From Streptomyces roseoverticillatus (GTDB lineage Bacteria; Actinomycetota; Actinomycetes; Streptomycetales; Streptomycetaceae): a stretch of DNA of 64,000 nucleotides. Each line of letters starts with the position of its first letter. Position 1 is the stretch's first letter. The position numbers and the translations under genes are program-made. This document shows, piece by piece, positions 19,108 to 26,994 of the stretch. Below the pieces are notes generated by a model. It was not told the origin of the DNA. It saw only the letters and a list, made by a program, of their open reading frames with translations, and searched no databases. The DNA lies in NCBI RefSeq assembly GCF_000719265.1, contig NZ_JOFL01000011.1, forward strand, positions 310,001 to 374,000. Direction: 5' to 3'.

Positions 19108-20691
19108 ATGATCTACCGCCCGGTACCGGCGCGGCTGCCCGTACCGGCCGGGCTCGGCCGCCTCGTGGTGCTGACCACCGTCTTCATCTGCGCCGCCTGC
19201 GGGCTGGTGTACGAGCTGGAGCTGGTCGCCCTGGCCTCGTATCTCATCGGGGACTCCGTCACGCAGGCGTCCGTCGTGCTGTCCGTCATGGTCTTCGCGA
19301 TGGGCATCGGCTCGCTGCTCGCCAAGCAGCTGCGCGGGCGCGCCGCCCTGGGGTTCGCCGCGGTCGAGGCCTTACTCGCGCTCATAGGCGGCTTGTCGGC
19401 CATGGCGCTCTACGCCTGCTTCGCCTGGTTCGGCCAGGCGCGGCCGGCCCTGGTCGGCTTCTCGCTGGCCATCGGCGTGCTGATCGGCGCCGAAGTGCCC
19501 CTGCTGATGACGCTCATCCAGCGCATCCGCCGCCAGGACGCGGGCGGCGCCGTCGCCGATCTCTTCGCCGCCGACTACGTGGGCGCCCTGGTCGGCGGCC
19601 TCGCCTTCCCCTTCCTCCTCCTGCCCGTGCTCGGCCAGCTGACGGGCGCCCTGCTGACCGGTGCGGTCAATGCGGTCGCCGGCGGCGCGCTCGTCCTGTG
19701 GCTCTTCCGCGGCGACCTCTCCGTCCGCACCCGCCGGCTCCTCATAGCCGCCAACGGCCTCGTCCTCGCCCTCCTCGCCACCTGCTCCGCCCTCAGCGGG
19801 CCCTTCGAACGGGCCGCGCGCCACGCCGTCTACGGCGACGACGTCCGCGTCGCCGTCCAGTCCGACGTCCAGGAGGTCGTCCTCACGGGCGGCGGCGGGA
19901 GCGGCAAACCGCTCTCCCTCTTCCTCGACGGCCGGCTGCGCGTCAACGGCGACGACGAGTACCGGTACCACGAAGCCCTGGTCCACCCCGCGATGGACGG
20001 CCCGCACGGCCGGATCCTCGTCCTCGGCGGCGGCGACGGCCTCGCCGTCCGCGAACTGCTGCGCTACGGCGACGTCTCCTCGGTGACCGTCGTCGACGTC
20101 GACGCGGCCGTCCTGCGGCTGGCCCGCACGGACCCCGATCTGGCCGCCCTCAACCACGGCGCCTTCCGCGACCCGCGCGTGCGGCTGGTGACGGCCGGCC
20201 CCTTCGAGTGGCTGCGCTCCCGCCCCTCCGCCGAGGCCCCGTTCGACGTGGTGATCTCCGACCTCCCCGACCCCGGCATCACCACGAGCAGCAAGTTCTA
20301 TTCGCAGGAGTTCTACGGGCTGGTCGAGCGGCGGCTGGCCCCGGGCGGGCGGCTGGCCGTCCACGCGGGCACGCTCGGCGCCCACCCGCACGTGTTCTGG
20401 ACGGTCGACGCCACCGTCCGCTCCCTCGGCCTCTACTCCACGCCGTACCGCGTGGACGGCAGCGGCTTCTCCGGCGGCCCGGACCTGGTCCCCGTGCGCA
20501 GCGGCCGCGGCGATGACTGGAGCTTCCTGCTCGTCTCGCGGGAACGGCTGCCGCTGGTGCTGCCCCGGGCGCGGCCCTGCCTGCTGTCCCTCACCGGCGG
20601 CAGGCTCGCGGCGGCCGGGCGGGAGGCCGAGCACAGCCGGGAGCCGGGGCTGCTGCCGTCGACGCTGATGCACCCGCGCTATGCGGAGTGA
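19108..20691 (+). CDS. Membrane-anchored polyamine aminopropyltransferase (spermidine synthase-like)
   Basis: A 527-residue fusion. Residues about 15-235 form seven or so hydrophobic segments beginning [20 protein letters not shown]. Residues about 250-480 form a spermidine-synthase domain with [20 protein letters not shown], the decarboxy-SAM site [26 protein letters not shown] and the acidic VVISDLPDP. SpeE enzymes transfer aminopropyl groups to putrescine or spermidine; the membrane-fused actinobacterial form is common but its substrate is less certain. The last 13 bases overlap tail to tail with the AraC-type gene. Confidence 0.85.
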   Translation: MIYRPVPARLPVPAGLGRLVVLTTVFICAACGLVYELELVALASYLIGDSVTQASVVLSVMVFAMGIGSLLAKQLRGRAALGFAAVEALLALIGGLSAMALYACFAWFGQARPALVGFSLAIGVLIGAEVPLLMTLIQRIRRQDAGGAVADLFAADYVGALVGGLAFPFLLLPVLGQLTGALLTGAVNAVAGGALVLWLFRGDLSVRTRRLLIAANGLVLALLATCSALSGPFERAARHAVYGDDVRVAVQSDVQEVVLTGGGGSGKPLSLFLDGRLRVNGDDEYRYHEALVHPAMDGPHGRILVLGGGDGLAVRELLRYGDVSSVTVVDVDAAVLRLARTDPDLAALNHGAFRDPRVRLVTAGPFEWLRSRPSAEAPFDVVISDLPDPGITTSSKFYSQEFYGLVERRLAPGGRLAVHAGTLGAHPHVFWTVDATVRSLGLYSTPYRVDGSGFSGGPDLVPVRSGRGDDWSFLLVSRERLPLVLPRARPCLLSLTGGRLAAAGREAEHSREPGLLPSTLMHPRYAE

Positions 20692-21608
20692 CTGCTTCTC
20701 TCCGGCGTACGGCCCTCGTGCATGCGGGCGCGGAAGGCGCCCGGTGAGCACCCCTCCCGGTGCTGGAAGAACTTGGAGAAGTTCGCCGCGTCGTCGAAGC
20801 CGACCCGGCCCGCGATCCGGGCCGCGGAGAGCCCGCTGTGCGCGAGCAGCCGCTTGGCCTCCAGCATCACCCGCCGGTCGATGAACTCCTTGGCGCCCAC
20901 TCCGGCCGCGGCCGTCGTCGCGCGCGACAGCGTCCGCGAGGAGTAGCCGAGCGCGCGGGCGTAGTCCGCGACCCGGTGGCTCGTGGCGAACTCCCGCTCG
21001 ACCGCGGCCCGGAAGCGCAGGAAGGCGTCGCCCGGGGCGGGCACCCTGCTGCCGACGGGCACGGTGAGGTGCGCGAGCCGCAGCACCAGCACCGACAGCA
21101 GGTGGCGCAGGACGTCGGCGTGCACGTCGGCCGGCAGGCCCGCGCCCGTACGGAAGTCCGCCTCCAGGTGGCCCACCGCGCAGAACACCGCCTCCCGGTC
21201 CCGGCCGACCGGCTGCCACACCACCGGCCGGAAGGGGTCGTCCGCCACGGCGGCCACGGGGCTGCCGGACGGCAGGAAGCCCGGCTGGACGAGGACGACC
21301 GTGCCCTCGATCGCCTCCGGGTCGCCGAACTGCTGCACCTGTCCCGGGCGCACCCACAGCACCGAGCCCTCCTCCAGCCAGTGGCCGGTGAAGTCGACGG
21401 TGTGGGCGGAGGCGCCGGAGCGGACGGCGACGATCTGGTGGAAGTCCAGCCGCTGCGGGCTGACCAGCAGGCCCTCCGGGGCGCGGGCGCGCAGCTCGGC
21501 CACCGGCATCACCTCGACGCCGGCGGGCGTGCCGGCCGGGGCCCGGTAGGCGAGATCGATGATGCCGCTGCCGTCCGATCCCGCCGCGTCGTGTCGCTTT
21601 TTCACCAT
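20679..21608 (-). CDS. AraC-family transcriptional regulator, cupin sensor
   Basis: 309 residues from ATG 21608; the frame stays open upstream, but that stretch overlaps the divergent gene's control region. The N-terminal part (about 30-170) is a cupin-like sensor ([30 protein letters not shown]). The C-terminal part (about 205-300) has two helix-turn-helix units, [20 protein letters not shown] and [20 protein letters not shown], the classical AraC pattern. It is divergent from a DsbA-family gene with a two-copy operator between them (21663-21704), so it probably controls that gene and itself. Confidence 0.88.
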   Translation of the reverse strand: MVKKRHDAAGSDGSGIIDLAYRAPAGTPAGVEVMPVAELRARAPEGLLVSPQRLDFHQIVAVRSGASAHTVDFTGHWLEEGSVLWVRPGQVQQFGDPEAIEGTVVLVQPGFLPSGSPVAAVADDPFRPVVWQPVGRDREAVFCAVGHLEADFRTGAGLPADVHADVLRHLLSVLVLRLAHLTVPVGSRVPAPGDAFLRFRAAVEREFATSHRVADYARALGYSSRTLSRATTAAAGVGAKEFIDRRVMLEAKRLLAHSGLSAARIAGRVGFDDAANFSKFFQHREGCSPGAFRARMHEGRTPERSSHSA

Positions 21609-21662
21609 GGTGAGACGCGAGCTTACCTGTTTATGGGTGGAAAACGCCTTTAGCGTGGTCGT

Positions 21663-21704
21663 AACGCACAAGACAGTGCGGTTTAACGCACAAGACGGTG
21701 CGGT
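21663..21704. promoter_or_regulatory. Two-copy operator, 22-bp period, between AraC and DsbA genes
   Basis: AACGCACAAGACRGTGCGGT occurs at 21663-21682 and again at 21685-21704, differing at one base. Each copy also holds an inner inverted repeat CGCAC-N6-GTGCG. The 22-bp repeat period puts both copies on the same DNA face, as expected for direct-repeat binding by an AraC-type dimer. Confidence 0.75.
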
Positions 21705-21726
21705 CGAGAGAAATCCAGGGACGGAC

Positions 21727-22368
21727 ATGGCACGGCAGAAAGAAACCGCGCGGTACAAACTCACTTACGCCTTCGACGCCTACTGCGGCTGGTGCTACGG
21801 CTACGGCCCCACCATCCGGGAATTCGCGGAGGCGAATGCTGAGCGCATCGAACTTACGGTGCTCAGCGGCGGGCTGTTCACCGGCCCGCGGGCGCAGCCG
21901 GTGTCCGCCTATCCCTATATCCCCCGGGCGGACGCCCGGATCGGCGAGCTGACCGGCGCGGTCTTCGGCCAGGGATACGCCAGGGCGTTCGCCGACGGCA
22001 CCGCCGTCCTCGATTCGGCCGCCGCCGCAACGGCCCTCGCCGCGCTGCGCGAGCAGGCACCCGAGCGGACACTGGAGTTCGCGGGTGCACTGCAGCGCGC
22101 CTGGTACGTGGACGGGCGGAGCCTGTCCGACCCGGAGATGGTGCGGGCGGTCGCCTCCGGGCTCGGCGGCGTGGACGCCGACGCGGCCGTCGCGGCCTTC
22201 GCCGATCCGGCCACGCGGCGCGCGGCGGAGGCGGAGTTCCGGGAGGTCCGGCGGCTGGGCGTCGACAGCTTCCCGACGCTGCTGCTGCACACGCCCGGCG
22301 GGCTGCGGCGGCTCGGCGGCCCGACGACCAGCGCGCGCGGGCTCACCCGCGCCCTCGACCAGCACTGA
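21727..22368 (+). CDS. DsbA/FrnE-like thioredoxin-fold oxidoreductase
   Basis: 213 residues from ATG 21727 (MARQKETARYK). The active site is C20-G-W-C23 in FDAYCGWCYGYGP, with an all-helical insert and a cis-Pro region VDSFPTLLL (FPT). There is no signal peptide, so it acts in the cytoplasm like FrnE rather than as a secreted DsbA. FrnE-type proteins handle oxidative stress or isomerise small molecules. It follows the two-copy operator and precedes an NAD(P)H-binding oxidoreductase on the same strand, so the two may be co-regulated by the divergent AraC protein. Confidence 0.88.
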   Translation: MARQKETARYKLTYAFDAYCGWCYGYGPTIREFAEANAERIELTVLSGGLFTGPRAQPVSAYPYIPRADARIGELTGAVFGQGYARAFADGTAVLDSAAAATALAALREQAPERTLEFAGALQRAWYVDGRSLSDPEMVRAVASGLGGVDADAAVAAFADPATRRAAEAEFREVRRLGVDSFPTLLLHTPGGLRRLGGPTTSARGLTRALDQH

Positions 22369-22431
22369 TCACGCTACTGATCACCCCGCTTCAGCGGGCT
22401 TCGCACCATATTCCTGAGGAGAAGAACCCCC

Positions 22432-23082
22432 ATGGCGAAGATCGCCCTCTTCGGCGCCAACGGCACCATCGGCAGCCGCGTCCTGCGCGAGGCCCTGGAC
22501 CGCGGCCACCGGGTCACGGCCGTCGTCCGCGACCCCAAGAAGCTCACCGAGACGCACGAGAACCTGACGGTCGTCACCGGTGACGTCCTCGACCCCAAGT
22601 CCGTCGAGGCCGTCGCCGAGGGCCAGGACGTCGTGGTCAGCGCGGTCGGCGGCGGCGACGGCCCCGGCCACATCGCGACCATCGAGCCCGCCGCGAAGTC
22701 GCTGGTGGCCGGTGTGCGGGCGCTCGGCGAGCAGGCGCCGCGCCTGATCACGGTCGGCGGTGCGGGCTCGCTGCGCACGCCGGACGGCAAGCAGGTCTGG
22801 GACGCGGAGGGGCTCCCCGAGTTCCTGCTGCAGATCATGCACGCGCACGGCGACGCCCTCGACTACTACCGCACGGTCACCGACGTGCGCTGGACCAACC
22901 TCAGCCCCGCCGGCCTCATCGAGCCGGGCGAGCGCACCGGCACGTACCGCACCGCCCTGGACGACCTCGTCGTGGACGGCAACGGCAAGTCGCGGATCTC
23001 CGCCGAGGACTACGCGGTGGCCCTCGTCGACGAGATCGAGGAGGCCAACCACATCGGCGAGCGCTTCACGGTCGGCGACTGA
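22432..23082 (+). CDS. NAD(P)H-binding atypical SDR (YwnB/NmrA-like)
   Basis: 216 residues; GAGGAGAAG lies 8 bases before the ATG. The dinucleotide motif is GANGTIGSRVL (residues 8-18), followed by VVRDPKKL, GDVLDPKSV and the SDR-like VGGAGSL and Tyr-containing ALDYYRTV regions. YwnB-like proteins are quinone/NAD(P)H oxidoreductases or redox sensors without a classical YxxxK. It lies 63 bases after the DsbA-like gene and is probably read from the same promoter, which suggests a redox or thiol-stress operon. Confidence 0.82.
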   Translation: MAKIALFGANGTIGSRVLREALDRGHRVTAVVRDPKKLTETHENLTVVTGDVLDPKSVEAVAEGQDVVVSAVGGGDGPGHIATIEPAAKSLVAGVRALGEQAPRLITVGGAGSLRTPDGKQVWDAEGLPEFLLQIMHAHGDALDYYRTVTDVRWTNLSPAGLIEPGERTGTYRTALDDLVVDGNGKSRISAEDYAVALVDEIEEANHIGERFTVGD

Positions 23083-23239
23083 CGCCCGCCCGCCCGGCCC
23101 CGCGGACAGGGGCCGGGCTCCGGTGCGGGCTCCGGTGCGGGATCCGGGGCCGGGTTCCGGGAGCGGCTTCCCCGGGCGGGATCCGGGGCTGGATCCACGA
23201 AAATCCGTCCGGAGAGGCCCTGGTGAGGGGCCCGGTGGG

Positions 23240-23245
23240 TAGGCT
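23240..23245 (+). promoter_or_regulatory. -10 box TAGGCT before CoxG-like gene
   Basis: TAGGCT ends 8 bases before the ATG at 23254 with no Shine-Dalgarno between, indicating a leaderless or nearly leaderless transcript. The preceding 100 bases hold GC-rich tandem repeats of about 12 bases (CTCCGGTGCGGG). Confidence 0.5.
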
Positions 23246-23253
23246 CGGCTGCT

Positions 23254-24051
23254 ATGGAGCATGAGGTGTTCGTCCCGTTTCCCGTCGAGGCCGTGCGCCG
23301 GGTCCTCGCGGACCCGGCACGAGTGGCCCGGTGCGTCCCCGGCCTGCAGCAGGACAGCGCCGACGCCTCGGGCGAGGCCGTCGCCGGGCGGCTGCGGCTG
23401 CGCATAGGCGGCTCGACCATCACCTACCGCGGCCGGCTGCGCCTGACCGAGCAGGAGGGGGCGTACGAACTCTCCGGCGAGGGCACCGAGGTGCGGGGCA
23501 CCGGCACGGTGACGCTGTCGCTGCGCGGGCTGCTGACGGAGGCGCCCGGCGGCGCGCGGCTCACCTGCGCCGGGACGGTGGCCACCGGTGGCCGGCTGGC
23601 GGAGTTCGACGAGAAGACCACGGAGGCCACTGCCCGCCGCCTGCTGGACCGTTTCGCCGCCGCGCTGGTGGAGGAGCTGCGGGAGGACGCCGAGGAGGAG
23701 GCCGGGGACGGCCCCCGCCTGGAGGGCGGCAGCGTCTTCGACACCGCCGTCCCGCCCTCCTCCCTCGACCCGTCGGCCGACGACCTCGCGGACGATCTGG
23801 CCGACGACGACCTCGACGAGGACGATGTGGACGACGAGCCGCCCGCCGAGGCCGCGCACGCCCGCCGTACGATGATCGGCCGCAGCGCCGAGGAGGTCGA
23901 CCACGCCCCGCCCCGCGGCCGCTACGCCCCCGTCCCGGCCCCCGAGGCCGGCTCGGCGACGGCGACCGCCCTGCGCTGGGCGGCCCCCGCCGCGGCCGTC
24001 GCGATCGCCTCGGCGGTCGTTGTGGGGCGCGTGCTGCGCCGCCGCCGGTAG
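23254..24051 (+). CDS. CoxG-like SRPBCC protein with C-terminal membrane anchor
   Basis: 265 residues. Residues 1-150 form an SRPBCC/CO-dehydrogenase subunit G fold: MEHEVFVPFPVEAV, then VPGLQQDS and GRLRLRIGGSTITYRGRL. A strongly acidic linker (about 175-205) and a Pro-rich stretch lead to a hydrophobic helix near the end (ALRWAAPAAAVAIASAVVVG) followed by RRRR, a tail anchor that would keep the domain cytoplasmic on the membrane. There are no CO-dehydrogenase genes nearby, so a generic lipid-binding role is more likely than a CoxG role. Confidence 0.8.
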   Translation: MEHEVFVPFPVEAVRRVLADPARVARCVPGLQQDSADASGEAVAGRLRLRIGGSTITYRGRLRLTEQEGAYELSGEGTEVRGTGTVTLSLRGLLTEAPGGARLTCAGTVATGGRLAEFDEKTTEATARRLLDRFAAALVEELREDAEEEAGDGPRLEGGSVFDTAVPPSSLDPSADDLADDLADDDLDEDDVDDEPPAEAAHARRTMIGRSAEEVDHAPPRGRYAPVPAPEAGSATATALRWAAPAAAVAIASAVVVGRVLRRRR

Positions 24052-24206
24052 CGGGGGTGATCCCCCGCCCCCGGCCCGGCCGGCGTCTGAGGTCAAAGGG
24101 TCCGGGGCCAAGGGGTCCGGGGCGCGGATCCGGTTGCGGGAAGGGGCGGGTGGGGGAGGAGAAACCCGCCCGGCGTGCACCCCGACGATCCATCAGTTCC
24201 ACCCCA

Positions 24207-24221
24207 TAGGCTCGGTGCGTG
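24207..24221 (+). promoter_or_regulatory. Leaderless promoter of the epimerase gene
   Basis: TAGGCT at 24207-24212 followed 6 bases later by the GTG start at 24219, with no ribosome site. This is the classical actinobacterial leaderless layout. Confidence 0.6.
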
Positions 24222-25040
24222 ACCAACGACGCACGTGACGCACGTACAGAGGACGGCACTGTCCGTCTCAAGGCCGGCGCGGCCGAAGCCACTGTGGACC
24301 CGGCGCACGGCTGCCGGCTGACCAGCCTCCGCATCGGCGGGACCGAACTCCTGCGCCAGGGCGACAAGTACGGCTGCTTCCCCATGGTGCCCTGGTGCGG
24401 CCGCATCGAGCTCGGGCAGTTCCGCAACGGCGGCGAGCGGCACCAGATGCCCGTCAACCACCCGCCGCACGCCATTCACGGCACCGGCCGGGACACGGCG
24501 TGGCGCACGGTCCGGGTGGACGGCTCCTCCGCCGCGTTCACCTACGAGCTCGGCGACCCGTGGCCGTACCCCGGCCGCGTCACCCAGCTGGTCGAACTGG
24601 CCCCGGACGCCCTCACGCTCACCATGGGCGTGGAGGCGGCGAGCGACTCCTTCCCGGCGCAGGCCGGCTGGCACCCCTGGTTCCTGCGGAACCTCGGCAC
24701 CGGCGAGGACGTACGGATCGGCTTCACGCCCGGCTGGCAGGAGGAGCGCGGCGACGACCACATCCCGACCGGCCGCCGCATCGACCCCCTGCCCGGCCCC
24801 TGGGACGACTGCTTCGGCATGCCCGACGGCGTCGATGTGACCCTGACCTGGCCCGGCGCCCTGGAGCTGAAGGTGGCCAGCCGCGCCGAGTGGGTCGTGA
24901 TCTACGACGAGCAGGAAGCGGCCGTCTGCGTCGAGCCGCAGTCCGGCCCGCCCAACGGCCTGAACACCCTGCCCCGCCTCGTCACGCCGATCGACCCGCT
25001 GGAGATCTCCACGACGTGGACCTGGCGGACGCAGGCCTGA
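24219..25040 (+). CDS. Aldose 1-epimerase family protein
   Basis: 273 residues from the leaderless GTG. The galactose-mutarotase beta-sandwich pattern is clear: GCRLTSLRIGGTELL, GCFPMVPWCGRI, the catalytic-His segment PHAIHGTGRDTAW, GWHPWFLRNL and the C-terminal general-base Glu in VCVEPQSGPPNGLN. It interconverts alpha and beta anomers of a hexose or hexose-phosphate; the exact sugar cannot be read. pyrE follows with its own promoter. Confidence 0.88.
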   Translation: MTNDARDARTEDGTVRLKAGAAEATVDPAHGCRLTSLRIGGTELLRQGDKYGCFPMVPWCGRIELGQFRNGGERHQMPVNHPPHAIHGTGRDTAWRTVRVDGSSAAFTYELGDPWPYPGRVTQLVELAPDALTLTMGVEAASDSFPAQAGWHPWFLRNLGTGEDVRIGFTPGWQEERGDDHIPTGRRIDPLPGPWDDCFGMPDGVDVTLTWPGALELKVASRAEWVVIYDEQEAAVCVEPQSGPPNGLNTLPRLVTPIDPLEISTTWTWRTQA

Positions 25041-25102
25041 CGGCACCCGCCGGCCCGGCGGACGGTGGCCTGACGGCGGCGCCGGCCCGGCGGGTGCTGG
25101 CC

Positions 25103-25118
25103 TAAGCTCATGGGCATG
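25103..25118 (+). promoter_or_regulatory. Leaderless promoter of pyrE
   Basis: TAAGCT at 25104-25109 is placed so that transcription would begin at or next to the ATG at 25116. No Shine-Dalgarno precedes either of the two close ATG codons (25110, 25116). Confidence 0.5.
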
Positions 25119-25652
25119 AGCACCCGTGACGCCCTGCTGCAGCAGATCAAGGACAAGGCCGTGGTCCACGGCAAGGTGACCCTCTCCTCCGGCAAGGAGG
25201 CCGACTACTACATCGACCTGCGCCGGATCACCCTGGACGCCGAGGCCGCGCCGCTGGTCGGCCAGGTCATGCTGGACGCCACGGCCGACCTGGACTTCGA
25301 CGCCGTGGGCGGGCTCACCCTGGGCGCCGACCCGGTGGCCACGTCGATGCTGCACGCCGCCGCCGCGCGCGGCCGCAAGCTGGACGCCTTCGTCGTCCGC
25401 AAGGCGCAGAAGACCCACGGCATGCAGCGCCGCATCGAGGGCCCGGACATCAAGGGCCGCCGCGTCCTGGTCGTCGAGGACACCTCGACCACCGGCGGCT
25501 CCCCGCTGACCGCCGTCGAGGCGGCGCGCGAGGCCGGTGCCGAGGTCGTCGCGGTGGCGACGATCGTCGACCGCGGGGCCGCTTCCGCCATCGAGGGCGA
25601 GGGCCTGCGCTATGTCACGGGCTACTCCCTGGGAGACCTGGGCCTGTCCTGA
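25116..25652 (+). CDS. pyrE: Orotate phosphoribosyltransferase
   Basis: 178 residues; start at the second ATG, which fits the -10 box, though 25110 would add two residues. PyrE couples orotate with PRPP to give OMP in pyrimidine synthesis. Visible are the substrate loop KVTLSSGKEADYYIDLR (20-36), AVGGLTLGADPVA, the flexible-loop RKAQKTHGMQRRIEG and the PRPP-binding motif VLVVEDTSTTGGS (117-129). In Streptomyces it commonly sits near fba, as here; a parS-like site separates the two. Confidence 0.93.
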   Translation: MSTRDALLQQIKDKAVVHGKVTLSSGKEADYYIDLRRITLDAEAAPLVGQVMLDATADLDFDAVGGLTLGADPVATSMLHAAAARGRKLDAFVVRKAQKTHGMQRRIEGPDIKGRRVLVVEDTSTTGGSPLTAVEAAREAGAEVVAVATIVDRGAASAIEGEGLRYVTGYSLGDLGLS

Positions 25653-25688
25653 CCTGCGGTTTCTTCGCGGCGTCCGAGTCGGGGGCGT

Positions 25689-25704
25689 GGTTTCACGTGA
25701 AACC
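25689..25704. other. parS-type palindrome (ParB-binding site)
   Basis: A perfect 16-bp palindrome GGTTTCACGTGAAACC, containing the conserved parS core GTTTCACGTGAAAC. It is intergenic between pyrE and fba. ParB loads on such sites, which cluster near oriC, to organise and segregate the chromosome. It is the only copy seen in the window. Confidence 0.9.
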
Positions 25705-25725
25705 GCGCCCCCTGCGCATGCCCGA

Positions 25726-25737
25726 GCTCATATGAGC
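25726..25737. promoter_or_regulatory. 12-bp palindrome upstream of fba
   Basis: GCTCATATGAGC is a perfect palindrome about 120 bases before the fba start, between the parS site and the hairpin. It may be a regulator site; no known protein is assigned. Confidence 0.35.
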
Positions 25738-25780
25738 GTGGTGAGCCTCATGTGGAGTAATTCGGGGAGTCTGGGAGTAT

Positions 25781-25805
25781 GGGGGCGACGATGACCGTCG
25801 CCCCC
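25781..25805. terminator. Hairpin between pyrE and fba
   Basis: Perfect 10-bp stem (25781-25790 with 25796-25805) and a 5-base loop. It probably ends pyrE transcription; an attenuator role for fba is possible because it lies 53 bases before that start. Confidence 0.6.
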
Positions 25806-25858
25806 TAGGTCAGGGCCCCGAATCACGCCCGTACCCGCACATCACAAGGAGCGGACAG

Positions 25859-26881
25859 ATGCCCATCGCAACCCCCGAGGTCTACAACGAGATGCTCGAC
25901 CGGGCGAAGGCAGGCAAGTTCGCCTACCCGGCCATCAACGTCACCTCGACGCAGACCCTCCACGCCGCGCTGCGCGGCTTCGCCGAGGCGGAGAGCGACG
26001 GCATCATCCAGATCTCCACCGGCGGTGCGGAGTTCCTGGGCGGTCAGTACAGCAAGGACATGGTCTCGGGTGCGGTCGCGCTCGCCGAGTTCGCGCATGT
26101 CGTCGCCAAGAAGTACCCGGTGAACATCGCGCTGCACACCGACCACTGCCCCAAGGACAAGCTGGACGGCTACGTCCGCCCGCTGCTCGCGATCTCCCAG
26201 GAGCGCGTGGCCGCCGGTCAGAACCCGCTCTTCCAGTCCCACATGTGGGACGGCTCCGCCGAGAAGCTCGACGAGAACCTCGCCATCGCGAAGGAGCTCC
26301 TCGCCGAGGCCGTGAAGGCGAAGATCATCCTTGAGGTCGAGATCACCCCGACCGGCGGCGAGGAGGACGGCGTCTCCCACGAGATCAACGACGACCTCTA
26401 CACCACCGTCTCGGACGTCGAGCGCACCGCCGAGGCGCTGGGCCTGGGCGAGAAGGGCCGCTACCTGCTGGCCGCCTCCTTCGGCAACGTCCACGGCGTC
26501 TACAAGCCGGGCAACGTCGTGCTCCGCCCCGAGCTCCTCCGCGACCTGCAGGACGGCATCGCCGCCAAGCACGGCAAGGCCGACCCGTTCGACTTCGTCT
26601 TCCACGGCGGCTCCGGCTCCACGGAGGAGGAGATCCGCACCGCGCTGGAGAACGGCGTCGTGAAGATGAACCTCGACACCGACACCCAGTACGCCTTCAC
26701 CCGTCCGGTGGCGGCGCACATGTTCAGCAACTACGACGGCGTCCTGAAGGTCGACGGCGAGGTCGGCGACAAGAAGACCTACGACCCGCGCACCTGGGGC
26801 AAGCTGGCCGAGGCGAGCATGGCCGCGCGCGTCACCAAGGCGTGCGCGGACCTGCGCTCCACGGGCACGAAGCTGAAGTAG
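25859..26881 (+). CDS. fba: Class II fructose-bisphosphate aldolase
   Basis: 340 residues with AAGGAG upstream. It cleaves fructose-1,6-bisphosphate to DHAP and glyceraldehyde-3-phosphate in glycolysis and gluconeogenesis, using zinc. The catalytic D95 and zinc ligand H96 are in LHTDHCP; the other zinc ligands are in GNVHGVYKPG and VFHGGSGS; MNLDTDTQYAFTR closes the site. The length is typical of the actinobacterial enzyme. The last 17 bases are duplicated in tandem directly after the stop. Confidence 0.95.
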   Translation: MPIATPEVYNEMLDRAKAGKFAYPAINVTSTQTLHAALRGFAEAESDGIIQISTGGAEFLGGQYSKDMVSGAVALAEFAHVVAKKYPVNIALHTDHCPKDKLDGYVRPLLAISQERVAAGQNPLFQSHMWDGSAEKLDENLAIAKELLAEAVKAKIILEVEITPTGGEEDGVSHEINDDLYTTVSDVERTAEALGLGEKGRYLLAASFGNVHGVYKPGNVVLRPELLRDLQDGIAAKHGKADPFDFVFHGGSGSTEEEIRTALENGVVKMNLDTDTQYAFTRPVAAHMFSNYDGVLKVDGEVGDKKTYDPRTWGKLAEASMAARVTKACADLRSTGTKLK

Positions 26882-26897
26882 GCACGAAGCTGAAGTA
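26864..26897 (+). repeat. 17-bp tandem duplication across the fba stop
   Basis: GGCACGAAGCTGAAGTA occurs at 26864-26880 and again at 26881-26897. The first copy encodes the end of fba and its stop; the second copy is untranslated. It is a recent slippage-type duplication. Confidence 0.9.
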
Positions 26898-26915
26898 GGG
26901 GCCGTACGGCTCAGG

Positions 26916-26955
26916 AAGGGGCCCGGTGCCGCGCGCGAGCGGCACCGGGCCCCTT
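26916..26955 (+). terminator. Strong hairpin terminator after fba
   Basis: Perfect 17-bp stem (26916-26932 with 26939-26955) and a 6-base loop, with AA before and TT after the stem. Confidence 0.85.
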
Positions 26956-26994
26956 CGCGTGGCCGCACGCGCCCGGCCGGGGGATGATCGCGCC

